A DNA stretch of 64,000 nt, from positions 199,758,583-199,822,582 of the forward strand of contig NC_134398.1 of assembly GCF_050003625.1 (NCBI RefSeq). Reading direction: 5' to 3'. The notes beneath the pieces are model-generated. The model was not told the origin of the DNA, did not search any database, and was given only the letters and a program-made list of their open reading frames with translations. The stretch's first letter is position 1; each line of letters starts with the position of its first letter. Below are positions 44,036 through 56,612 of the stretch, one piece after another. This DNA is from Haematobia irritans (taxonomy: Eukaryota; Arthropoda; Insecta; Diptera; Muscidae). A program made the position numbers and the translations under genes.

Positions 44036-44615
44036 AGTTAAAACTTCAAGTTTGCAATAAAAACTCGAATAAATTAAAATTTTCTTTAAACAAAATTCGA
44101 TTAAATTAAAAATTCCAATGAAAATTTCACTAAATAATTTTTTTTTTTTTATGAAAAAATAAAAATTTCCCCGAAAATTCGAATAATGCCGAATAATAAT
44201 AATAATAAAAATAATTTTTATATAGACTTTGCATAAATTAGTTTCTAGGAAAAATCGAAAATATTCAAAATTTTCTGAAAAAATTGCGAAATTATATTGT
44301 TGTAGTCGTTTATCTATATCTCCCTACAATTCCATTGGAAATGGTGTAATACATACTCTGTGACAAGAGATGGCAAAAAAAAAAAACAAATCTCATAGCT
44401 TATCTCCTTTAAAATCTTTGTACTCTTCAACGACAAAAAATTCTTAAGAATTGAAACCCATATCACAAAACTTCAGCAGCAAACCGACTGAAACTCAGCC
44501 GACACAATCACATAGAATAGCAACAATGTGAAGCAAGGCAAAAAGACAAAACCGTAAAATAAAATCAAACCCACAAAAAAAACGAACATTTTCCAATGAA
44601 TTTCTCACCCAAGAG
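44036..44615. other. AT-rich non-coding DNA
   Basis: Includes poly(A) runs. No gene or repeat family recognised. Confidence 0.35.
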
Positions 44616-45050
44616 TTATAAACTATGTGGCCACAACAGAGCAATGGCAAGATACGATTGCTTTTGGATTGGATTCAATTGGTGAATATGTGTCAAATTG
44701 ACCAAAAGGTTAACAATTATTATCGAACAAATTGTCAGGCCATCCTGTATGGTTTCGGCCTGTGGCACAACAAAGAATACAATCACGTTTACCATCCACT
44801 CCATCAATAAACCGAAACCAAAAGCCAAGAAACGCACTAAAAAGCTAAAAAAATTGTAGTTCCAGTTAAGCGAGAAAAACAAAAGTCTTAGAGCCAGAGG
44901 CTTATCCATAAAACCAAGTACGTTGGAAAGGGGTGGCAATAAATGTATTGCCAGGAAGGTCTTCGGAAGACATATGGAGAGAGTAGAGAAGGATACTTTA
45001 AATAAATGCTCAGAAATGCTCCTAACCGAAGCTTTTTTCGTATGGAACAA
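44616..45050 (-). other. Open stretch with membrane-like segments, unrecognised
   Basis: 144 codons, MFHTKKASVRSISEH at the start, then hydrophobic stretches (WNYNFFSFLVRFLAFGFGLL; WMVNVIVFFVV; ICSIIIVNLLVNL) ending with a stop at 44616. The spacing vaguely recalls the first transmembrane helices of insect chemoreceptors, but no diagnostic motif is present. It is in a region of normal base composition amid AT-rich DNA. It could be a receptor pseudogene fragment, a conserved non-coding region, or chance. Confidence 0.2.
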
Positions 45051-45137
45051 AAGTCAGCCAGATGGACAGACATATTTTTCAAGCGTCCGTTTGTCTGGCT
45101 TGGTACTAAGCACACACTATCGATCCTCCGTTACCAT

Positions 45138-45166
45138 CATCATCATCATCATCACCATCAGCAGGT
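45138..45166. repeat. (CAT)n microsatellite
   Basis: catcatcatcatcatcatca ccatcagcag. Confidence 0.85.
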
Positions 45167-45269
45167 CAGTCGTAGTAAAGATCGACAAATACTTGGTCCA
45201 CAAGGGCCTTTTATTTATCATTTTTGGAAAATTCCATGATCATAAAAAATTAGAAGCTAACCAAATTAT

Positions 45270-46002
45270 GTAGGATGAGATTTTCTATAAAACTTAAATT
45301 TAAATATTTTTTGGGGAATTTAAATGTCTACTAAATTTTTTTATTTATAATATGAAATTTTGGAAAAAAATTTTATGGAAAAAAAAATCACTTCAATTAT
45401 GGAATATTTTATTACTTTTCAAAACCATAAAAGTTAATTCATTTTATAGTTAGGTAAACTCACAATAAGGTATGGACGCTCCTTTAGATTATGAAGACTT
45501 TTTTCTCTCATTGCATTGTTAACAAAAAAACTGATATTTTCAAATGTGCTGTGAAAGAGGTTTTGTGTTTTTTTTATCGGAATATTTAATCTTGGCGATA
45601 TTTACTAGTTTAACTTTTATGGCCAAGAAGTTGGAAATGGAGTAACAAAGTCTCCGAAGAATAACTAAATTGTATGGAGTAATGGTAGAAAAGGCTTGCA
45701 CTGATGTATAGGGGTATATTATTATTATATTATAAAATTGTTTTTATTTTTATCGATTTTCAAATTTCCATTTTTTTTAAATTTTTAAATAAAAAGATTA
45801 AAAAAAAATTTTTATTTAAAAAATTTTAAAATCTTATTTCTTTATTTTATTTTATTTATTTCTAATAAAATGAAAGCACGAATGTTATAGAATATAGATA
45901 TTTTTTCAGAAATATAAAAATCAATATCTTTATTTACTGTTTAAAAAAAGATTTAAAAAGATTAAACAATAATTGTTTTATTTAAAAAATTTTAAAATCC
46001 AT
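45270..46002. other. AT-rich non-coding DNA
   Basis: Start of a very AT-rich 3.5-kb tract. Local duplications only. Confidence 0.4.
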
Positions 46003-47370
46003 TAAAAATTTATTTCTATTAAAATGAATGAACGAATATTATAGAATATAGATATTTTTTTTCAGAAATATAAAAATCAACATCTTTATTTATTTATTTA
46101 TTGTTTATTTTAATCATACAGTAAATGTATGATAAAAAGAGAAAAGTAGCATTGGCTGCTGAGGCCATCAGATGTATAAATTTAACAATAATGTAATAAA
46201 TCTATATTTTAATGTCTAAGTGTGATATGAATTTGAATATTAAATTGATGTAATCAACATCTTGTTTTTAAATATTTTTAATTTAAAATTTATCAAATAT
46301 ATTTAAAAATTAAAACACCAATATATAAATAATTAAAAAAGAAAATAAATAAATATGTAAAATAAATGAAATTGATGAATTATGTGGAATATGGAGATTT
46401 TTCAGACACAAACACAAAATTATTATATTTTTTTTAAATTAAAATTTAAAAAAGGAAAATTATGTAAAAAAAGAAAGAGTTTTTCGCTAATTAAAAAAAA
46501 ATAATTATATTTTTATGTTCAAGAACAATATGTTCAATATGTTCAAGAACAATAACTATATATTTAAATTATATATATTATATTTTCTTTATATAAAAAC
46601 TAATGAATAAATTATGTAAAATATAATTTTTTTAATATAAAAATTAATAATTAAAACTAAGAAAAAAATTAATGATTCTAGGGTATATATATTTTAAAAT
46701 CTCCCATTAAAAATTTATTTCTAATAAAATGAATGAACGAATATTATAGAATATAGATATTTTTTTTTTCAGAAATATAAAAATCAACATCTTTATTTAT
46801 TGTTTATTTTAATCATACAGTAAATGTATGATAAAAAGAGTAAAGTAGCATTGGCTGCTAAGGCCATCAGCTATACAGATGTATAAATTTAACAATAATG
46901 TAATAAATCTATATTTTAATGTCTAAGTGTGATATGAATTTGAATATTAAATTGATGTAATCAACATCTTTTTTTTTTAAATATATTTAATTTAATATTT
47001 ATCAAATATATTTAAAAATTACAACACCAATATATAAATAATAAAAAAAAGTAAATAAATATGTAAAATAAATGAAATTGATGAATTATGTGGAGTATGG
47101 AGATTTTTCAGACACAAACACAAAATTATTATATTTTTTTAAATTTAAATTTAAAAAAGGAAAATTATGTAAAAAAAGAAAGAGTTTTTCGCTAATTAAA
47201 AAAAAATAATTATATTTTTAAATATTCAGAAATATGTTCAAGAACAATAACTATATATTTAAATTATATATATTATATTTTCTTTATATAAAAACTAATG
47301 AATAAATTATGTAAAAAAAGAATTTTTTTAATATAAAAATTAATAATTAAAAATAAGAAAAAAAATAATG
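46003..47370. repeat. Tandem duplication of about 700 bp
   Basis: agtagcattggctgctgagg ccatcag at about 46145 and agtagcattggctgctaagg ccatcag at about 46845 lie in two long similar blocks (46.0-46.68 and 46.69-47.37 kb), including the phrases gtctaagtgtgatatgaatt and gagatttttcagacacaaac in both. Confidence 0.8.
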
Positions 47371-48060
47371 GTTCTAGGTAATAGATTGCATCATCGAATA
47401 TCATAGCAAATTTTAAAACATGTAATGCGTTCTTAAAAATAAAATAAAACTTTTATTATATTTTTTACGACAAAATAAATGGGTAACATAAATGGATAAA
47501 TTAATAAAAAAAATAAAAAAAGAATAAATTAATAGTCCTGGGGATCAGATTGCATCATCGAATATCATAGCAAATTTTTTAACTACAGGTTTAGTTAAAA
47601 AATTTGCTATGATATTCGATGATGGGTTCCTAAAAATAAAATAAAACTTTTGTCTTAAAAATAAAATAAAAGTTTGTTTTCTTATTTTTACGACAAAATA
47701 AATGGTTTATCCATATATTGGGAGAATTAAAATAATAGAATATTTTTATGACAAAATGTATATCATAGCAAATTTTAAAACATGTAATTGGTTCTTAAAA
47801 ACAAAATAAAACTTTTATTATATTTTTTACGACAAAATTAGTAGATAACATAAATGGATAAGTTAATAAAAAAAAGAATAAATTAATAGTCCTAGGGATC
47901 AGATTGCATTATTGAATATCATAGCACATTTTTTAACTAAACCTTTAATGGGTTCCTAAAAATAAAATAAAACTTTTGTCTTAAAAATAAAATAATTTTT
48001 TTTTTAATTTTTACGACAAAATAAATGGTTTATCCATATATTGGGAGAATTAAAATAAGA
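47371..48060. repeat. Cluster of short direct and inverted repeats
   Basis: catcgaatatcatagcaaat tt and close variants occur at about 47393, 47555, 47760 (partial) and 47910, plus one inverted copy at about 47602 (aaatttgctatgatattcga tgatg). Between them is ttttacgacaaaataaatgg. Confidence 0.7.
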
Positions 48061-49140
48061 GAATATTTTTTTATGACAAAATGTAAGCTTTTTCCGAAAC
48101 AAACATAAAATTATAGCGTTACGTATAAATACAAAATTATTACATTTTATGATATAAAAATAAATTAATGAAGTTATGTTTCTTTACAAATTTTTTCAGA
48201 AATTAAAAAAAAAAAATATATATATTTTAATATAAAAATTGATTAATCAGAATTAAAAAAAAAAAAAAAAACAAAATGAACCTATTGAATCATCGAATAT
48301 TATAGCAATTAATTATTTTTTAATTTCATTTTTTTTTCATTTTCTTCTACCAATAAAAGTCTTATTTTTATACCAGAATACATGGATAAAAACAATTAAA
48401 TTTTTATTTGAATATATTTAATATCTCCTGTTTAACGTTTTTTTTAATAAAATTAATGAACGAAAAATATAGAATATTAACAAATTTGAAACAAGGAAAA
48501 TTATAATTATTATTATATTTTTAATATAAAAACAAAACCATATATATTTAAGAAACTAAAACAATAAAACTTACTTATGCAAAATAAATTTACCATTTCC
48601 GATGGAATCAATATATAGGCAAAATAAATGGATAACTCTTATGTGGATATTTTTTCGGGCACAAACACACAATTATTATAATATAAAATAAATATATTAT
48701 AATTTTTTTTATATAAAAATTAATTTATGGACAAATTATATAAAATAAAGAGCATTTTCCGGAAATTAAAAAAAAAAACACAATTTTTAATTTAAAAATT
48801 AAATTATTACAAATAAAGATATAATAAAAAAATGGGAAGTTCTTCTAAAGGCACGACTTTAAAAGCACTTCCAGAAATGTCCTCCCAAAGATGTTCTTTT
48901 ATCACCAAAAAAAATTCGTTTGTTACAAAATTTTTATTTTTTCAATAAAAAAAGTTATTTTTTGACCAACAACACAGTCCATTTCGTTTATATCAAAAAC
49001 TGTTCATTTCTGACTTTAGGTCTTTAATAAGACACATTTTACAGTTCATAGTAAAAATTAAATGTATTAGAATGAAATGTTGAAATTTTTTTTCGGAATC
49101 TTCCGACCCTATCTGGAATATATGTAAAAAAAAAAAACAA
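48061..49140. other. AT-rich DNA with one MITE fragment
   Basis: A non-coding element begins at about 48836 (gggaagttcttctaaaggca c) and extends to about 48990; it resembles the termini of MITE D. The rest is featureless. Confidence 0.35.
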
Positions 49141-49142
49141 CT

Positions 49143-49222
49143 TTGGTCGAAGCAGGGATCGAACCCACGACCCTTGGCATGCAAGTCGGACGTAGCAACC
49201 ACTGCTCCACGGTGCCCAACTA
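49143..49222 (-). mobile_element. tRNA-like SINE head
   Basis: On the minus strand: gggcaccgtggagcagtggt tgctacg (A box) and ccaagggtcgtgggttcgat ccctgcttcgacc (B box). The B box and tail resemble the SINE at 21.9 kb. No convincing cloverleaf. Confidence 0.65.
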
Positions 49223-49329
49223 AATGTATTATTCTGTTAAATAAAGTTTGTTTAATCGGCTCGTGGGCGCCGCAAGCTATGCTATATAAATATAACTTAT
49301 ATGGGTAATTGTCTATTGATGGCAATAAC

Positions 49330-49412
49330 GGCTACATAGCTCAGTGGATAGTGTGTTGGCTTACAAATTGCATGGGCTGCGGTTCGATTTTCCGTCCAGG
49401 CGAAAGGTAAAA
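49330..49412 (+). mobile_element. Second tRNA-like SINE head, other family
   Basis: gctacatagctcagtggata gtgtgttggc (A box) and gggctgcggttcgattttcc gtccaggcgaaag (B box). It points away from the SINE 110 bp to its left. Confidence 0.6.
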
Positions 49413-49699
49413 AAATTTTAAAAATTTATAAAATCGTATAATTTCTTCTACATTGTTTGTATTACAGAAAAAGGTGCTAATAACTAAAAAACCTCGTGGA
49501 AGTGAGAAAGATGTGAGACAAAATGCAAGTAGCCAGATTTTTTTTTTGAGTTAGTCTTTATGAAATTGTTTTTACATCCTGGAAAAGAATAAACTTTTAT
49601 CACAAAAAGTATATACTTTTCTTCCAAATACACTGCCTTTCAGCGAAAAGCAAATGAGAAACGAACTTTGTTTGTCTAAAATTTCGTGTGGGAGGAAAG

Positions 49700-50150
49700 A
49701 ATTATTTTTTTGCGTGAAGTTCTTTTCATTCAATTTTTTTATAATTCGCTGTTTTCATATTTTTAATGGATAATTTTAACTTTTTTATTTCAAATAGGTT
49801 AAAGACAGATTAATAAAATGGTATAAATTAAAAAAATGTAAAGTCCATTCTAAAAAAAATGGGAATTTTTGGGGACAAACATTCCAGACAAGCTATGCAT
49901 TAAAAATCATAAAAAATTATAAAAATTATTTGTTTGGCAAAATATCACACAATTTTTTAATTCACATTCAAAACACTGAGTTCAGATCACACCTGAAGAT
50001 GTGATGCAAGTTTAGTGCAATGTCTGTTGAAATCCGTCCTATGACAAGCCCAGGTTAAATTCATCGCTTCTGCGTCAATTTTACACCACTTCCGGATCTA
50101 AAAAGAACATTTTCACTGCTTTTTTGGCGACGCTTTTTTTTACTGGGATG
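49700..50150. mobile_element. MITE D, copy 2 (inverted)
   Basis: In reverse complement it reads cagtaaaaaaaagcgtcgcc through gacgcagaagcgatgaattt aacctgggcttgtcatagga cgg to aaaagaacttcacgc. About 80% identity by eye to 43546-44035, and shorter by about 40 bp. Confidence 0.7.
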
Positions 50151-50159
50151 AATATATAA

Positions 50160-51235
50160 AAATAAATACGTTTTAAATTAAAAAAATTGAAGTTTATTTT
50201 TTGTTATAAAAATTTAAAAAAAAATTAAATTAAAAAAAAAATTGAACTTTTAAATTAAAAAAGAAATGAACTTTAGTTTTTGTTATTAAAAAAAAATAAA
50301 ATTTTATATTTTTGTGTTTTTTTGTTTCATTTCTCTTCAACCAACATTTATTTTATTTTTAAATTTCACCGGAAAAAATGCGGTTAATATTAGACATTTT
50401 GATGTTGGATTATTCTTTTATTTTATCGCTGATATAAAATGAACATTACTTGGAAATCAGTTAGGCTCGAAATGACAAGAAGTTTTTTTTTATTTAAACT
50501 TCATGCGATTGTTTGTATGTGTATATGGTGTTCATGCGTATCTTTAAAGTGTCCGTATGTCTGTCTGTCTATCTGTACGTCCGTCCGTCCGTTCGTTTGT
50601 CTTTTCGATTATCTCTATTGTAAAGAAAATCCAAACTGAAGGAAAAATCCACCAACAAAAACAAGCACAATGAAAATTGTGTAATTAAATTTATCATAAC
50701 GAGAAATCAATTTGCTAGGCTGCAACAGTGCATAAAGCCAGCTTGCATTCGATGATGCGATGATACTTCCAAAAAAAAAAAAAAATAGTTCTCTTACAAA
50801 ATACCGCTTCATATAATGCTACTGCACAGGAGGTAAAGGGGTGATAGACGAAGTCTATTAAATTCGTTGGTGTCTTCGTATACTACCTCCATGATTGATA
50901 TCACACAGTGGGGGGCTTATTGCGGTAATTTTGAAAATCGAATATTAATAATTAATAACAATATTAGTTTGTTGGGGGAAAATGTTGACGATAAATATAC
51001 ATGAGAGTTATATTAGAATTTTAGCTGATTTGACATTTAGTAGATATAAGAGGTCATATAGAATAGTATTCTGCAGGGAATTTGAAATAATTCAGCCTTG
51101 AAATGAGGGTACTATGGACTACGTCCATACGCAAAAAAAATAATTTTTTCTCCCAAACGAAATTTTAGACCAACAAAGTTCGTTTTACAATCACTACACT
51201 TTAAACACTTGTCGCATAAAAATAAAAACAAAACA
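50160..51235. other. Non-coding DNA
   Basis: A tctgtctgtctatctgtacg tccgtccgtccg run at 50555-50595 is a microsatellite as found in the long interspersed repeats. No gene recognised. Confidence 0.35.
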
Positions 51236-52028
51236 AAATAACCCCCAATATTTTTTTCAATTATTGGATATTTTAATTGAATTAAAACAAAAAAGATTCA
51301 ATTAAAAAAATTTATTGGCGTAATAAATTTTAATATAAAAAAAAATCGATCACAGAAATTAATTGGACCAATTAAATTTTTTACTTTGATCAATCAACTT
51401 TTTAATTGGCTTCACAAAAAAATCTGATTCAATCACGAAATTAATTGATCCTATTGAAATGTCTTCAATCACGAAAAGGATACTATCATTTTCATAGTTT
51501 TAATTGGACATTAAAAAAAAATACTTGATTAAAAAATTAATTGCGTTCATTAGCAAATTTAAATTAATTTCTTTAATTGATTCAATTAAAAATTTAATTG
51601 ATGTTGATTGCAAAACACAATTAATTAAAAACGTAACTACACAGAAAAAAAAAATCACGAAAATTTTTCCAATTAAAGTCTTAATTGAGATTTAAAAAAT
51701 ATTCAATTAAAAATTTAATATATTCCAAAAAATTTTTAACTGAAACAAAAATCAATCACAAAAATTAATAGTATCAATTAATTTTTTAATTGGATCAATT
51801 AATTTTTTTAATTGACTTTCAATTAATTTTTTAATTAGTACCATCATTTCTGTGATTGAAGACATTTCAAATAAAAACTTAATTGGAACAATTAATTTCG
51901 TGATTAAATCAGACATTTTTGTTGTGTGTATTTTCAATAACTTTTTTTAACTGAGGTAGTGTTTTTAGTTTGATTAAAAAAATTCATTGTTTGAAGTAAA
52001 TTTTTAGTTAAAAATTTTCCACTACTTT
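51236..52028. repeat. 'TTAATTGG' repeat, left part
   Basis: Dense in aattaattttttaattggat caatta and inverses, with tttctgtgattgaagacatt t at about 51850. It continues at 53,146-53,400 after a long repeat insertion, and relatives lie at 56,640-56,845 and 57,410-57,600. Confidence 0.6.
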
Positions 52029-52029
52029 T

Positions 52030-53145
52030 TATACCCACCACCATAGAATGGTGATGGGGGTATAATAAGTTTGTCATTCCGTGTGTAACACATCGAAATA
52101 TAGACTTCCGACTATATAAAGTATATATATTCTTGCTCAGGGAGAAATTCTAAGACGATATAAGCATGTCCGACTGTCCGTCTGTCTGTCTGTTGTAATC
52201 ACGCAACAGCCTTCAATAATTGCGCTATCGTCCTGAAATTTGGCACAGATTCGTTTTTTGGTTGCAGGCAGGTCAAGTTCGAAGATGAGCTATATCGGTC
52301 CAAGTTTTGATATAGTCCCCATATAAACCGATTTCTCGATTTGGGGTCTTGGGGTCTTGGGCTTACAAAAAACGTGCCGAAAATGGTGCCCATCGGACCA
52401 TGTTTTGGTATAGCCCCCATATAGACCGATCTCCCGATTTTGCTTCTTGGGCGTCTAGAAACTGTATTTTCTATTCGATTTGCCTGAAATCGGAATTTTA
52501 GAGGTATTTTAGGACCATAAAGAGGTGTGTCGAAAATGGTCCGTATCGGTCCATGTTTTGGTATAGCCCCCATATAGACCAATCTACCGATTTTGGTTCT
52601 TGGGCGTCTAGAAACCGTATTTACTATCCGATTTGGTATTTTGGGACCCCAAATATGTGTGCCGAAATTGAGGTGTATCGGTCCATTTTTTGGTATAACC
52701 CCCATATAGACCGATCTCTCGGTTTTACTTCTTGGGCGTCTAGAGACTATATTTTCTAGCCGATTTGCTTGAAATTGAAAATCTACCGGTATTTTAATAT
52801 CACAAATAGGTGTGTCGCAAATGGTCCATATTTTGGTATAGCCCCCATATAGACCGATCTCCCGACTTTATTTCTTGGGCTTCTAGAATCCGTAGTTTTT
52901 ATCCAAATTGCCGGAAATTTGAAATATAGACGTATCTTAGGACCAGAAAGAGATGTGTCGAAAATGGTCCGTATCGGTCCATGTTTTGGTATAGCCCCTA
53001 TATAGACTGATCTCTCTATTTTACTTCTTGGGCTTCTAGAATTCGTAGTTTTCACCAATTCGTCTAAAAGTGGAATTCTAGAGGTATTTGAGGAACATTA
53101 AGAGGTGGTGAGTATTGGTCCATGTTTTGGTATAGGCCCCTTATA
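52030..53145. repeat. Long interspersed repeat (inverse of 24,001-25,560)
   Basis: Starts tatacccaccaccatagaat ggtgatgggggtataata and carries tgtccgtctgtctgtctgtt gtaatcacg. Modules of about 165 bp contain tatagcccccatatagaccg atct. It interrupts the surrounding TTAATTGG repeat. Confidence 0.7.
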
Positions 53146-53450
53146 GATCATTAATTGTATCAATTAATTTATTAATTGAAAACATTTTCAACTTAATTGG
53201 AAATATTTTTGGTGATATTTTTTCTGTGTTTGGTACATCAATCATCATTTCCGTGATTCCATTTAGTTTCAATTAAAAATATTATTATTAAAAAATTAAT
53301 TGACGTAATAAATTTTTACATAAAAAATCGATTATAGAAATTAATTGGATCAATTAAATCTTTAATTGGATCAATCAATTTTTTAATTGGCTTTGGTGTC
53401 AATTAAACAATTTTTGAATCAATTAATTTAGTTTTGGAATCCAAAAATCT
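53146..53450. repeat. 'TTAATTGG' repeat, right part
   Basis: ttaattgtatcaattaattt attaattg through ggcgcc-free AT-rich sequence to aattaatttagttttgg. Same family as 51,236-52,028. Confidence 0.55.
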
Positions 53451-54364
53451 TTTTTTTTTGTCTGCGTATTTATGCACTATAGACCACTGTGCCTTAAGTG
53501 ACAAAGCATGCAGTGTGCTCAAGCTAATGCCTTCACACATAATGTTCCGCTGGTTATGCGCTGATTTACTTGAACGAATGTGCGCAACGTACTTCCCAAT
53601 GCGGTAGGCAGTGGTGTATGTGGTTACGCATGCGCGCTCTCTTTGGTCTATGGCCCACAAAAGGAGTTGTGGACTATGACTTTTGATTGTTGCAATATAG
53701 TAGTAGAGCGAGCTTGTCTCCTGATCTTCTAGAGTTAGCCGAACCACGCTGTTTGAGTTACTCCATGCCAAGTGTGTGTGCCACTTTGTCTGTAAATGGT
53801 CTTACAAGGCGGTTGATTTTTTTGTTCGTTTTGGTTTCCATAACCACTTTGCCATAAATGGTAACAATCGAAAAATTTAACAAACCACCTTGGTGAAAAG
53901 GTGCACACACATGCACCATGTCTGGCCATCCTTATTGGTTATGGTTCGTCCATCAGCAGTTGGTTGCTCTTTATACAGCAGGATGGGTTAAGCGAGCAAT
54001 AAACTGTTAAAACGTTTACAGATGACATTTCAATACATACAAATTGACAGGTCAACGCTTATAACAAGCTTTCCACAAAAAAAAAGTTGAGAAAAAAACA
54101 CAATAACATCAACAGCTATAACAGGGATGACTATGGCATCAGTGACATCAAGGAATGTTGTGATGATGTGGAACAATGGGATGGAAGTTGAAAACAAGTA
54201 AAAATATGATTGTATTGGGTCAGGACGATATTCCTATATAACCTATCCTGAATATTGACAAGGGTAGTAACTGGGGCGTTTTCGCATGGACATGTTGGGG
54301 TTTTGTAAGCTTAATTTCAACAATTATAGATTGACATTATCCTTATGTTTAATAGTTGGAATTA
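53451..54364. other. Unique, less AT-rich DNA
   Basis: 53,460-53,990 has mixed composition and no obvious repeat. A minus-strand open stretch of 122 codons (53403-53771) has no motif I know. It could be a conserved element or a decayed transposon. 53,990-54,364 holds nothing recognised. Confidence 0.35.
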
Positions 54365-55125
54365 GTGATAACAAAAGTCGAAGATCGACTTTTCAACTAA
54401 ACGACTTTTTTCCAAAAAAAAAAAAAATCGAAAAATCGAGAACGACTTTGATATTTTTGCAAATCAACCCAAATCGAGTTTTTATATTTGCCGATAAATC
54501 GATTAATCGACTTTTAAGGAAAAAGTCGATAAGTCGAAATAGGTTTAAAAGGGAATATGAAAAAGAAGAATCTGTAAGATAACCGGCTCAAAAACTGGTA
54601 AATATAGAAAAGTCGACATTTCGACCAAGTTTTGAAAGAAAAGTGTCTTTTTCCAAATTTGGGGAAGTCGACTTAACGTCTAAAATTTGAGTTTTTTTCT
54701 TATGCTGATTACAATTTCTAGTTGGAACTAATAGTCGAATGACGATTTTTTTTAAATTTTGGAAAAGATCGAAAACTTAAAAAAGTCTACATTCGAAAAG
54801 TCGATTTTTTCAAAATAAATCGATTTTTTTAATTTGGAAGATATCAAAAAATGGACGTTTTGATCCTGCTTACAATTCCTAGTTGGAATCATTAGTCGAA
54901 AAGCGATTTTTCTAAATTTTGAAAAAAGATAAAAAAACGAAAAGTCTAATTTTCTAAAAATTCGAAAACTCAAATTTATCTGATTATAATTTTTAGTTAG
55001 AACCAATAGTCGAATGACAATTTTGTCGAAAGCTTGAAAATCGACCTCTTAAAAAGACGAAAGGTCGAAAAGTCGACTTTTCAAAATGTTAAATAAATCG
55101 AAAAATGGAAAAGTCAATCTTTACA
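54365..55125. repeat. Degenerate repeat of GTCGA-containing units
   Basis: Many copies of aaaagtcgacttttt, tcgaaaagtcg and gaatgacgattttttt alternate on both strands. ctagttggaactaatagtcg aatgacg recurs at about 54715, 54880 and 54990 (variants). A shorter relative lies at 59,540-59,950. Confidence 0.6.
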
Positions 55126-55137
55126 AATTTTCAGGTT

Positions 55138-56612
55138 TTTTTATACCCTCCACCATAGGATGGGGGGTATATTAACTTTGTCATTCCGTTTGTAACACAT
55201 CGAAATATTGCTCTAAGACCCCATAAAGTATATATATTCTGGGTCGTGGTGAAATTCTGAGTCGATCTGAGCATGTCCGTCCGTCCGTCTGTTGAAATCA
55301 CGCTAACTTCCGAACGAAACAAGCTATCGACTTGAAACTTGGCACAAGTAGTTGTTATTGATGTAGGTCAGATGGTATTGCAAATGCGCCATATCGGTCC
55401 ACTTTTACGTATAGCCCCCATATAAACGGACCCCCAAATTTGGCTTGCGGGGACTCGTAAGAGAAGCAAATTTCATCCGATCCGGCTGAAATTTGGTACA
55501 TGGTGTTGGTATATGGTCTCTAACACTCATGCAAAAATTGGTCCATATCAGTCAATAATTATATATAGCCCCCATATAAACCGATCCCCCGATTTGGCTT
55601 GCGAAGCCTCAAAGAAAAGCAAATTTCATCCGATCCGGCTTAAATTTGGCACATGGTGTTGGTATATGGTCCCTAACATCCAAGCAAAAATTGGTCCACA
55701 TCAGTCCATAATTATATATAGCCCCCATATAAACCGATCCCCAGATTTGGCTTGCGAAGCCTCAAAGAAAAGCAAATTTCATCCGATACGGCTGAAATTT
55801 GGTACATGGTATAAGTATATGGTCTCTAACAACCATGCAAAAATTGGTCCATATCGGTCCATAATTATATATAGCCCCCATATAAACCGATCCCCATATT
55901 TGAACTCCGGAGCCTCTTAGAGGAGCAAAATTCATCCGATCGGGTTGAAATTTGGTACGTGGTGTTAGTATATGGTCTTAACAACCATTCAAAAAGTTGT
56001 CCATATCAGTACATAATTATATATAGCCCCCATATAAACCGATCCCCAGATTTGAACTCCGGAGCCTCATCCGATCCGGTTCAAATTTGCAACGTGGTGT
56101 TAGTATATGGCCGCTAATAACCATGCCAAAATTGGTCCATATCGGTCTATAGTTATATATAGCCGATCCCAAATCACACAAAAATTGGTCCATGTCGGTT
56201 CATAATCATGGTTGCCATTCGAGCCAAAAAAAAATCTAGCAAAATTTTATTTCTATAGAAATTTTTGTCAAAATTTTATTCCTATAGAACATTTTGTCAA
56301 ATTTTATTTCTATAGAAAATTTTGGCAAAATTTTATTTCTATAGAAAATGTTGTCAAAATTTTAAATGTTTTGAAAATTTTGTCAAAATGTTATTTCTAT
56401 AGAAAATTTTGTTAAAATCGTATTTCAATAGAATTTTTTTTCCAAATTTTACTTCTATAGAATTTTATTTCTATAGAAAATTTTGTCAAACTTAATTATA
56501 TACTTATTTACCCAAGTAATTCGATTGTGGATGACAGTCTTCAGTAGATGTTTCTACGCAATCCATGGTGGAGGGTACATAAGCTTCGGCCTGGCCGAAC
56601 TTACGGCCGTAT
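55138..56612. repeat. Long interspersed repeat with a small satellite insertion
   Basis: One end is ttataccctccaccatagga tggggggtatatt, the other ggcctggccgaacttacggc cgtatatac. It has four to five modules of about 165 bp with tatagcccccatataaaccg atcccc and gaagcaaatttcatccgatc cgg-like phrases. At 56,215-56,490 it is interrupted by about nine units of the 29-bp satellite in the gtcaaaattttatttctata g orientation. Confidence 0.7.

Noticed and set aside
49143..49412. Two possible tRNA genes
   Set aside because: Only Pol III box motifs are present; acceptor and anticodon stems do not pair. Treated as SINE heads.
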